The notes beneath the pieces were generated by a model. That model ran no database searches, had not been told where the DNA came from, and worked only from the letters and a program-made list of their open reading frames with translations. The translations under genes and the position numbers were made by a program. A stretch of 33,935 nucleotides of DNA from Saccoglossus kowalevskii (Eukaryota > Hemichordata > Enteropneusta > Harrimaniidae), in assembly GCF_000003605.2 (NCBI RefSeq), contig NW_003133344.1:736764-770698 (forward strand). Reading direction: 5' to 3'. Below, one piece after another: positions 1 through 12,300 of this stretch. How positions within the stretch are numbered: position 1 is the first letter of the stretch; each line of letters starts with the position of its first letter.

Positions 1-51
1 GATAAAGTTTGGAATAGAATTAGTAAAGTTATATGCACACAATACAATTAT

Positions 52-94
52 AACGACGACGACAACAACGACGACGACGACGACGACGACAACG
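52..94. repeat. (GAC/AAC)n trinucleotide microsatellite
   Basis: About 14 trinucleotide units, mostly GAC/ACG with some AAC. It lies downstream of the last recognised SEC16A exon, in intron or 3' region. Confidence 0.85.
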
Positions 95-274
95 CTTGAC
101 AAAATTTTTCCCTTAATATACCTTTCCCTTCCATCTTTGATGGTACGGGCAAGGTAAAAACAAATTGAATGGCTTTTGCGTGGTCAAACATTGTGAGCGA
201 GCACAAAATTGACAAATACCTGTGTTGTTGTTGTTGATGTTGTTGCGTGTGGTCATGAGGGGATAATTCGAAAC

Positions 275-388
275 CTGGCTAGCTGGTGTATGTGGTCTAG
301 AACCAGGATTACCAATCTTTGGCTGCTGAGTCAGCGCCATCTCTGGGTTGACATGTTTAGCATCTTGGACCTGTTCTTCACCATTGAA
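275..388 (-). CDS. SEC16A: SEC16A penultimate or near-terminal exon (partial gene end)
   Basis: After a strong acceptor (eight T, then CCCAG, at 389) an open frame encodes [20 protein letters not shown] then [18 protein letters not shown], ending at CCAG followed by GTTTCG at 275. The composition suits the Sec16 C-terminal tail. Entry must be phase 0; phase 1 from the preceding exon would give a stop within four codons. The donor is moderate, and the frame could read on to about 113. No conserved Sec16 C-terminal end is seen, so the final exon is expected left of the window. Confidence 0.6.
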
Positions 389-3300
389 CTGGGAAAAAAA
401 ATGTATCAAGAAATGAAAGAAGGTAGTACCACATAATGTACAATTTATATTTGTTAATTTTCAACAATAGGACAAAAAATCAGAAGAAATGAGAAGAGAA
501 GAGGAAACCACAATACACATCACAGTATCACCAAGTGTTAAAAGAAATTTGCAAGAATGACCATCTTTTTGATGAACACTCAAATATTACAGCATTGCGA
601 AAGATTGCATGTACATATAGAAGTCCTAATCTTAACATAATTTGCATAATTTCCAAGCATAACATAATTTGCATAGTTTCCAGGCATAACATAATTTGCA
701 TAATTTCCAGGCATAACATAATTTGCATAATTTCCAGGCATAACATAATTTGCATAATTTCCAAGCATAACATAATTTGCATAATTTCCAGGCATAACAT
801 AATTTGCATAATTTCCAGGCATAACATAATTTGCATAGTTTCCAGGCATAACATAATTTGCATAATTTCCAGGCATAACATAATTTGCAGGCATAACATA
901 ATTTGCATAATTTCCAGGCATAACATAATTTGCAGGCATAATATAATTTGCATAGTTTCCAGGCATAATATAATTAGCATAATTTCCAGGCATAATATAA
1001 TTTGCATAATTTCCAGGCATAATATAATTTGCATAGTTTCCAGGCATAATATAATTTGCATAAGTTTCCAGGCATAATATAATTTGCAGGCATAATATAA
1101 TTTGCATAGTTTCCAGGCATAATATAATTTGCAGGCATAACATAATTTGCATAGTTTCCAGGCATAATATAATTTGCATAGTTTCCAGGTATAATATAAT
1201 TTGCATAGTTTCCAGGCATAATATAATTTGCAGGCATAACATAATTTGCATAGTTTCCAGGCATAACATAATTTGTATAATTTTCGGGCATACACAATTT
1301 GCACAATTTCCAGTCATAACGTAATTTGCATAATTTCCAGGTATAACGTAATTTGCATAATTTCAAGGCATAACGTAATTTGCATAATTTACAGGCTCAC
1401 ACATTTAGGGACTGTACTTATGCAGGTTTCTAGAGACCAATTATTATGATTTTCAAACGACCCATGGCCGAGATCATTATACATTAATAACTTAATAAAT
1501 CTTAGATACCTGGTTCAGGGACAAAGAAATTAACTGGTCCTGTGCTTGACGTCGGCATCATAGGAAAGAGATCAGGAGGCGGTGCCACTGCAGGCGTGGA
1601 TTTTGTACCTCCAGGATTGAATACATCAACGTAGTTGTTCCTAGCAGCTACATAAATATAAAATAAGAGTGGACTAATTTGCATGAAATGTACTTTATTC
1701 AATATTTTCCCAGTAAATATTAGATTTTTGAACCTGACATTGTATAATATATGCCCTATTCCCTACCGTATATCATTTTGCATAGTGTAGCACTATTAAG
1801 ACACGACGAATTTCTCGGCTGCACTTAATCCTGAATTCATCACCAATTCCAGAGAATATTACTTACTAAATTTTTCTTTTGGCCTTTGAAACCTGTTAGC
1901 ACCAGGTGTTGATGCAGATGATGTTGGTGCACTAGAACCAGGAGTGGATCCACTGGATTTATTAAGCTCAAAATCAGTGGGTGGAGGTGGCGCCTGATCT
2001 GGTTCATCCATATCATCACCATCTTCAGCATTCACCCATTTCTTTTTCACAGGGTCCCACTGGATCTGAAAAGAAGAATTGCAGATAATTAAAAAGATGA
2101 AAAAACAATTCTTTGAATGATAAAGTCATCCCTGTTAAATTCAGACTGTTTACCACAAAGTTGAAGTTACAGCTGTCCAGTAATATTCCTTTTACAACAA
2201 GAACAACTACGACAATGACAAGGACTAGGACAGACAGGCATTCACTCGTATACCCCACCTATATCTAAGATTAAGGCAAGGTAAACACACTGCTGAAGGC
2301 AGAACACTTACACTTTTTGTGGAGTCATCTGGTAAGTGTACTTCTTTGCTTCGCCAACTACTGAATATCCCACCAAACCAGCTTCTTCCACCGGCCGACT
2401 TCTTGGGTTTATTCAATTTATCTTCCTTTTTGCCAGTGTCTCTCGTTCTCACATCGTGTTTGATCTGTGGTGGAGGTTGTTGCCTCGGCGGAACGAATGG
2501 AAATTTGGGTGTTTCCGGCGGTGTCAGTGGACTTTTAGGTGAGATGGTGCTTGGAGTGTGACTATCGTCATCGACACCCTGGTTCTGTAATTGCAATGAG
2601 ATGATATAGATTATGTATGCAATGAATCCCCCAAAAAATAAGCTACATCAACAAAACTTTCTTCACACGTTAATTTTTAACTTTTGGGAGTCATTGAATT
2701 TTTCCTGCTAAATAAGTTTAGTAGTGTCCGGTGTCAGTAACGGCTAAAGTCTGACTAGGATTAGTATCTCACCTGTTGCACACTTACGTCATAGTAATCT
2801 AGCTTTGAAGCACCGCTATCGGCAAACTCAGATGTCTCTGCTCCTGATTCAGTCATCGATGTTGTGCTGTATTCACTGTTCATCGAGGCAGTGAGATCTA
2901 CGTTCTCTTGTGGCTGTTGTGCCACTGCATTATACTGGAACTGCGAGAAGTTGAAGTTCGACTGCTGTTGCGCATGTTCACCGGGTGCGGAATGGTCAAT
3001 TTGAGAAGCAGCACTGACCTCTTGCTGTACTGGCAAACCATGTGTGGATGCTGGCAAGCTAAGATGAGACTGACTACCACTCTGCTGAAAACCACTAGCA
3101 GTCATGGTGAAGCCTTGACCTGATTCAAGTAGACAAACAAATTTTAATTTTGGCAAGCTAAGATGAGACTGACTACCACTCTGCTGAAAACCACTAGCAG
3201 TCATGGTGACGCCTTGACCTGATACAAGTAGACAACAAAATTTTAATTTTTTTACGAGAACGGACACACGTTTACAATGACCAGATTGAGTGTTAATCGG

Positions 3301-6300
3301 CAATACAAGTTATGAGATTTTGGTATCCCTTAAGTGGTAAATGAAATTATTTTTTTTCTTTGGATCCTACACTTTGTATTACAATTTTGTAATGCCAAAA
3401 CATGTAACACAGTAAACCCAATATGCGCTAGAAAGGGTTCACGAATATTATGGAATTGTATTATGGTACTGGTAGTATCTATTCAATTGCTAGTAAGAAT
3501 TTTATTTACCTTACAAACTGAAAATTGACTCAAATTTTGTCAGTTGGCTCCAAAATTAGGGTTCATTTCCAGAAATATTGAAGAATTTAAAGAAAAGTGC
3601 AGAAACATTTGGGTGAGGAAGTCTGGTGTTGAAAAGGATAAACTGGAGAAAGCATGAGAATGTCATTTGTTAATTTTTTTTCCCCTAATTTGCTGGAATA
3701 CAAAAAAAACCTGTTTCTCAACTTGTCTATTTCTTTAATTTCAAATTTATTTTATAATCACTTGTACGCCAGCTAACTGCACAACACGATCAGAAAAGCT
3801 AAATTGTACTTTTTGTCCAAGTTCAAAAATATTAGAAACAGCATTGAAGGGCGGCAGTCGTCGTGCCGCGTCCTGTTCGATATGGGACTCATAGCGACGT
3901 ACACAACGCATGTAAAATACATTGTTTATTTACATTTACGACCCCCGCGCTTTAAGTCCGAACAAACCACCTTTTTATAATAATATACATCATGTATCAG
4001 ATAACATTTTTCAAGTTTCATTTTAACCAATAATAAAACATGCAAGATGTGCATCAAACAGAGACCCCAAATTGGTTACTAATGAACCAAAGTTTGAAAA
4101 CGATTGGATAAAAACTTAAACCACAAGAAATGGGGGTAACGACATACAACGACATAGACATTCCTACATGTTGGTAACTTTACAATGCCTACCTAGCCCA
4201 AGCTGTTCTACTGCCTTCTGTTTGAGCTCTGCCAAATGCTGCTGTGTCCTGTCCTGGTTGCCGACATCAGACATATCAAAGCTACCAATGTAGTCTTGGA
4301 GATTAGCAAACGAGTTGTCTACAGATAATCCTATTATGGGCGTGTCCAGACTTTCAACGCCGCTCAGGCTATTTGACGAATACACCCACGGCATTGGCGT
4401 AGCAGAGCTCGATCGTGGTTTGATCACTCCCTCCTACAAGAATGTTAGAAACTGATGGAATTAAGAATGTTGACTGTGTCGAAGTATGAAGATATTTAGA
4501 AATAATGAAAGCTTATAGTACATATCATACATATCACAATTGTTAATGATTCCAAGTCATCACATTACAGGTTATTTTTCCACCTGAAAATGTGTCTATT
4601 TTAATACAGGGTTCCTACTGTTCATCAAATGCATTTTAGATGCAAAACGACCATCCCGTGCTCATTGAATATTGCAAGTTTAACTATTTTAGATTTTTTT
4701 AGACTAATTTTGTTGTGAAGTTAAGAACTGCTTTAGCGACTAACTCCAAAAATATAAAAATGAAATTGTAAATTATGCTTTTTCTATATGCAGAAGAAAT
4801 AATCATTCAGAATTGCTTGATTTTATGGTGAAATAGAGTATACTGCTCAAAAATGGTTGTGGATATCACATCAAGATGTGTTCAAGACATTCATATCAAA
4901 CATGTCTAGTAGCTTTCAACAGTAGTTCAACAGTAGTCAAACAGTTAAAAATGTAAAAGTTGGAGTAAGACATTCAAAACATCAATTCTTTAGCTCAATA
5001 ATGTGCATTCCAGCCCCAACATTTGGAATCAGCAACAGAGTATGTTTATAAACCAACAGCCATCATAAGTATGACGTTAGTGTCCTCAACATTCAAACAT
5101 TAGCTAAAAAAAAAAACTTTCAAACAGTACAATTTTTGGAAGATCAATTCCAAAATCAACACAGGCCAACTATACCAGATTAACCATATGTACAATGTAT
5201 AAGTGTGATAGCGATCGACTGAATATTATTATCACACCTATAAGACAAGCAGCCTGTCGACTGAGATAGCTCCGCTGTCAGCAATGCACATTTCAATTAA
5301 AGAACAGAAGATATCATTAGAAAATGAACAATATGCAAAGTATCAATGCAATGGGACTTACAGTTTTTAACAAGAATTCAAAAATATCATTTTTCACCAT
5401 AAATGATTGTGGTTTTAAACAAGAAGTCGAAAATATCACTTTTTACCAAAAATGACAAAAATATTCACCAAAATTAGAGAATTGAAGATATCATTACAAA
5501 ATGAACAAATCTGAGAGAGATTCACATGTAGTACCTATACATGTAATATCAAAGCAATTGGACTTGTGGTTTTTAACAAGTCGAAAATTGAACAAATCTG
5601 AGAGAGGTCTACCCAAGGTATATATACACCAAGTATCAAAGCATTTAGGCTTGTAGTTTTCAAGAAGAAGTCGAAAAAGTAAAACATTGACACGGACGAC
5701 GACGGACAATCACTCATATGATAAGCTCCGCTCGACGAAGTCGACAGCGGAGCTAAAAAGCTAACATTGCAGAAAGTTGTTATCACTACTATGTCTTTTC
5801 CTTCACTTCATTGCGAGCAAGCCAATAAAACAGAAAAATAAATGCCATGTGTTCTTACTAAGACTTGCTGTTGAAGAATATGCAGCTTGATCAGCCAGCC
5901 AGGCTCAATGAGGTCTTCGCCCGAAAAATCCTGAGTATCGTGGTGCTTTAGCCTACTTCCCAGCTGTTAATTAAATACAAGATATATATCAGTGTTTGAC
6001 ATTGGCGATAACCGTGTTATATTTGAATAACAACTTGACGATGAGTAAGTACAATACATAATACGTAATGCTTAACAGAAGAAAATGGAAATAAAAATAA
6101 AGAGTGGGATTAAAAATGTGATCAATAATTTTTGTCTTATTGCGATGACAAGCATACCTCGTATAACTGGCTAATAAGTGTATTGTTATACAACTGTGGG
6201 GCTAAGCAGATGGCACTGGTAATAACTTCACAGTACTGCAATGCCTGTGGAGAAATAAAAATGGTTCACTGAATGTGTAATTATAAGCACACAATTTTGG

Positions 6301-9300
6301 TATTCGTACATTCCTACAATACACCCACGGTGACATCAGCAGCAAAGTCATTACGAAAAAGATCCTGATTTACATTGCAAATGGTTACTGGGTCAAACTA
6401 GTAGAAAATAAAATTTAAGAATAAAAAAAAAAAAAAAAAATGTTTACCTGCGATGAGAAACCATGCTCGGCCAACCTGGCAGCATAAATAAACTTGTATA
6501 CTTGATAGTTGGGAAGCAGATAGTGCTTATTTGCAAGTAACTGGGCATATTCGTATACCTCGGTGTGTTGTATGGCTTCGTTGGTTGCAAACTTAAAGAA
6601 TGGTAAACTAGTTAAAAAAAGAAAAAAATGAACAACAGTTCACAACTTGATCCCAATATATACACAATATACATCCAGGCACTTTTTATAGAAACAGTCA
6701 TTCAATAAATTTAAATATTATACATTAATTTGTTCTAAGTTTCTGAACTTGATTGGCAGCTGCTCCTATTTGTTGGCAAAAATAATCAAGAAATTTGTAC
6801 TGATAGTGAACTTGGACCCCCTTAAAGTATGAGGATGTTTCAGTGGTCAGGGACAAATACAACACATTAGGTTTGCTTAATTATGCAAAATTCAGACACT
6901 GATGTTTTATGAAAATAAATGGTCAGTTTGAAGAAAACAAAAGATTACATTTTCAAGCCGACAGAGGGGCGTGGTATTATCAAAAAACAAAAGATTACAC
7001 TTTTTCAAGCTATAGAGGGCGATATAATAGACCATTTTCCGTTCACTGCGAGAATCACGTATTATGCGTGAAAAACAGGACAAACAAAGGTTATAGCGTC
7101 GTAGTGGCATCAAACATCACGTGGGATTCAACAAACGCGAAAGTATTTTGGGGGACATTTCCATGCTTAATAATGTGCTGTCCACATTTGATGATAGACA
7201 ATTTCGATTAAGTAAGGGTACTCAGAAGCAATATTCCTCTGTCGAAGATCGGCCGGTCGATGTGAGCTACGAAATAAAGAAATTCAAGTTCAAAATCAAA
7301 TTGTTTGATTTTTGCAGCAGACGTCTTTCATGCATCTCGCGAGATCTCGCAATTGTACGGAAAATCACCTATTGCTATAACTTCCAGAAGGCAATACAGC
7401 TGTTGCAGTTTGTACAAATATATACTACCAATTTAGATAATGCATTGAAGGAATTTGGCACAAATAATGAAAAGAACAATTTTGTCATTCAGAAACAGAC
7501 AAAACAGGGTAGAGTAGGTTGGATTTGATTTGTTTAAAACAAAAAGTTTTTCCTTCATTGAATTGTGTTTGCTTGCTGACTAGGTGACAAAACTTGCGTG
7601 TTACGATGTTTATAGTAAATTCTTCCCAATTTGGCCATCATTCTGATAATAAATGTATTTTTATTCAAGTCGCATTGAAATCTGGAGCAATTTGTCACTA
7701 TTTCGCCAAAAACTGTTTAGGGTAGGCAATAAATTTTAAGGCAGAGTTGGGGTATCAGAGCCACACATATTTTTTATTTGTTCTAATGAGAAGTCTTACC
7801 TATGACTGGAACCCAGCAACACCATCTTGGTACTTTTCTTAGTGTACACACCTAAACCAACTTGTGCCATTATGTAACAGAACTGGGAAGCATGCAGTAA
7901 ACTTTTAGCACCTGTGGAAAAAAAAAAATATTTCAAATGCCCATTTGCTATGTACTATACTACTGTAAAACCTGTATTAAAAGCCGCGGCTTCTATTAAA
8001 ATGGTACAATGCAACAGAGGGGATGCGGCTTCTATTAGCGCATCTACACATATGACATTTGGTTCTCAATTGTTCAAAAACAATGGGTGCTGCTTCTATT
8101 ACAGATGTAGCTTCTAATATAGATTTTACGGTACAACTTGTTGATTCAATTATCGTGCTTGTCTTAGCCTTTGAACACCAAGGCTAACATTTGCCACCTT
8201 TCACAAAATTAACCTTTTAAACCTTTTCACCACCAGACTTTCTAACCCAAATTTTTCTGCACTTTTTTTTATATTCTTCAAAATTTTTGGAAATGATCTC
8301 TAACTTTGGAGCCAACAGACAAGTTTTGAATAAATGTTCAGTTTTTACTCAAAATTTTTTGCTATTTTTGTCTCAATCTTCTGAAGGAAAGTGCAGACTA
8401 TAAACGGGACTATTTCGTGAATTTTTTATGAAATGAAGGAATTGGTGGTGAAAAGGGTGAAAATAAACTTAATTGACTTAATTAAAAACAATTGACGAAG
8501 AGCGGTAACTATTGAGAAATGATGACCATTTGCCAAAAAATAATAAATAAGCAAATTTTACGGAGAAAAAAAAAAAGTATTTGAAGAGTCAATATTCTTC
8601 TGTTTGTGAAATAGGAAAAAAAGTCTTGTAAAATGCACCATTACTAAAATTGCTATTGTTTCGTATTTGCTATATTATAGTAGTTAGGAATACTTACCAA
8701 GAGTATCCCCCATGGTAGTTATACTTTTTCTATCAAGATCTGCTTTATTCGTCATATTGGATAAAAGCATTGACAAATGAGGGCGCCAGTCTCCCCACTT
8801 TTCATCAGCACAACACTGGAATTTGAATAAAGAGAAGACACTGGTAGGTTGGCATGACTAAAAGACTCTTTTATAGTTTTCACATTTCAATGACATAACT
8901 ACAGTAGTTGCTCTATTAAAAGTACATCTCTAAAAGTACCAACAGTTGTATGTATTGTATAGTGGACCATTTAAAAACACAACTTATTTTGACCACAGAC
9001 ACACACTAGGCTTTTACATGAGTGCATGGGAGACTAAAAGAACAAATAAGCATAATAATGTGTATTCTAATAACATTTTAGATTTGTTTCAGGAAAAGCA
9101 TTGATGTCCCAAATAATGCGATTCTTGTTATTTTCATATCATGTGTGTTGTGTAACACTTTGAAAAAAAAAAATTTTTTTGGCATATTGACCAGAGTGAC
9201 ACACCTAAACACTTTCGTTAATAGCACACAGAATGCTATAAATAAATAAATTTATTCTACAAATTACAAAAAAAAAGCAGCTCATGATTTTACAATAACA

Positions 9301-12300
9301 CTAAGAAAGACAAACCGTTGATGCAGCAGGCTGTCTTCCAGACATTAATTGATATAATGTTTGTAATGGATCGTTCATTGGCAAACTGTTGGCAAACCTG
9401 GAATAAAACAAAATTATGAGTTATTATATATGACAAACTATGGATTGGGGTTCATGTCAGCAGACAGGAAAGAACAATATACCACCAATATACTCCCAAC
9501 ATCACCGATATACACCCCCCACATTATCATGAAAATTGTGACTTCTGAAGCCTCAAACAGAAATGTTGTCGCCCCATATTTCTTTCGTTTTCACACTTAA
9601 TTGGTTTTTTATAGTGATTTACTTCCACCAAAGGTAAAGTTTTTCAAAATATGATTTTTAATTGAGTCAGGGAATAAAAAACATCTGTTTGACGTATCAT
9701 ATAGAAAATACACTGACCACAAAATACCACTAATATTGCTATTCTAAAACATGTACCATCTTTGTAGGAAAATGAATACATGTAATACACCACATCATTG
9801 CACTGACTTCTGCTGAAATAACTGGATCTTTTTCTTTCTATATCTGCATAAAATGACATCTTGGACTATCTCAGAATTCTAATCACAGATAGATGACGTT
9901 GTGAAACGTATTCGATTCTCACCTCATCATGACATTTGCGTACGTCCTCGTATCCATTTTACTGGCTAGAAGTAATGCATGACCCCAGAGACCTCCCTTC
10001 ATTGCTGCTTCCAATGCATCCTGCAAAATTAGATGAACAAATTTGTTATCACTTTGGTGAAAATCAATTAAAAACTCATGATCTAGGTTAATCAGAGGTT
10101 GTTTTCAAGTGAACAATTAATATCAAATCATACTATAGACTACGTGTACAAAAAATTCAGAATGAAGAAAAGTGCGACAGTTATTTCAGTCCAAAGAAAA
10201 AAAAAATTTTTTTTATTCAATAGCCACCAGAGTAGGGATGCAACACTATGGATAAATTACAAAGCAGGCCTTCAGATTACAACCACTTTGATCACCATGG
10301 GAATTGAATTTAATCAATGACGATTAAAAAAAAATATCTAGGTCCCGAATAAAAAAATTACACAGCTTATCAACTTCTGGTGAACAAACTTCTAGTTCTA
10401 CCCACAATTCAACACTTTGCACATGTTCATTTCACTATTTGCCACATCTAATTATTGTTATGAAATAACATGTGATAAACTACACCGTTTGCAGCAGAAT
10501 GATGCGACTGAAAGTGGATCTCATCCTGACAGTGAATAAGTATCGGCCAATAACGTGGAACATTGTCTCTAAATTTCAACATAATCACACAGTGTTTGAA
10601 TTTATTGAGAACTAACACTGTCACTGCTAGAAATGTTCACAATTTTACCCGTTACAGGAGCTAATGTCATCCCCTATCTTAGACCAAAACAGAAATCAAA
10701 GAAAGCTTAGAAAGAACTCCCGTGTGCTGAGAGTATTGAAGACACATTAAAAATTAATTAAAAATTACTAGTACATGAGATATTGATGGAAAAGCTGAAA
10801 ACTAATTATGTAAATCAGGTCACTAATATGAACAGAACAGAACAAAAAAATTATGAATTATTATGCTAATTAGAGAATTAATATGAACAAAATTTTAACC
10901 CAAAATTAATCAGGCCTGTCTATTGTCCTAGAGCATTTATGTACCAAATTTTATTCAAATGTGATGATCAGTAATTGAGATATCAGTGTTAATTAATTAT
11001 GTTAATTAGGTGATTAATAAGCATAAATATTTACCAAAAACTAATTGGGTTTCTGCATAGTTCTCTTTAAAAGTTTCATTAAAATCCAATTTGTGGTTCT
11101 TTATATATCAGTGGAACATTATGCAAATTAGGTAATTAATATCCAATTAAAACTAATCAGGTGTCTGCATAATCCTAGAAGATCTATGTACCAAGTGTCA
11201 TTGAAATGTGATGATTACTACTTGAAATATCAAAAGCTGAAAATTAATTAATTATGCAAATTAGCTAATTAATATATACTGATATTACCCTAAAAACTAT
11301 CAGGTCTGTGGAGTGTCCTATGACATCTATGTACCAAGTGTCATTGAAATGTGATGGTTACTACTTGAAATATCAAAAGCTGAAAATTAATTAATTATGC
11401 AAATTAGGTAATTAATATGTACTCATATTACCCTAAAAACTATCAGGTCTGTGCAGTGTCCTATGACATTTATGTACCAAGTGTCATTGAAATGTGATGA
11501 TTACTACTTGAAATATCAAAAGCTGAAAATTAATTAATTATGCAAATTAGCTAATTAATATATACTGATATTACCCTAAAAACTATCAGGTCTGTGCAGT
11601 GTCCTATGACATCTATGTACCAAATTTCATTGAAATGTGATGATTACTACTTGAAATATCAAAAGCTGAAAATTAATTAATTATGCAAATTAGATAATTA
11701 ATATGTACTCATATTACACTAAAAACTATCAGGTCTGTGCAGTATCCTATGACATCATTGTACCAAGTTTTATTGAAATGTGATGATTAGTACTTGAGAT
11801 ATCAGTGGAAAAGCCGAAAATTGATTAATCATTATGCAAATTAGGTAATTTTAGGCAAATTAGATTTTTACCCAAAACTAATCAAATCTGTGCATTAGTT
11901 TGGAGCATCTGTGTGCCAAGTTTCATCAAAATCCAATGAGTGGTTCTTTAGATATCAGTGGAACAGCTAATTATCATGCAAATTAGGTAATTAATATGCA
12001 TGGATTTTTACCAAAACCTAATCAAATCTGCGCATTGGCCCAGAGCATCTATGCACCAAGTTTCATCAAAAACACACACACACACACACACACATACAGA
12101 CACACTAACTGCAAAGACTCCCTTTTTGTGCTTCGCACACGGAAGTCAAAAAGTTAAAGCGAGAGGGTCATCACCTGCGCACGTGTGGGAATTGAGTCGG
12201 AAAAATTTATGCAGAAAAAAATCAGGGGTTAGTCTATTATAAGACATTGACCCCCAATACCAGATGTCCCCTGGTAGTAGATGTTGAACCCTTGTAACAA

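Larger units (their letters stand above)
3250..4192 (-). other. SEC16A intron, no gene
   Basis: Holds a partial MITE family 1 copy and a decayed family 4 end. Nothing else recognised. Confidence 0.7.

Noticed and set aside
528-1366. Long overlapping ORFs on both strands (up to 258 aa)
   Set aside because: They are produced by the 27-bp minisatellite, whose units are multiples of three without stops. Frames slip at about 1064 and 1290 and no splice sites fit.
2225-2311. C-terminal part of the minus-strand ORF after KSVSV
   Set aside because: It reads past a strong donor (GTAAGTG) into intron; the conserved continuation [12 protein letters not shown] is in the next exon.
6909-7528. Plus-strand ORFs of 100 and 135 aa in a SEC16A intron
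   Set aside because: No recognisable family, no promoter or splice signals, and low-complexity AT-driven composition.
12000-12242. ORF with a HTHTHT stretch
   Set aside because: Translation of the (AC)n microsatellite and satellite end.
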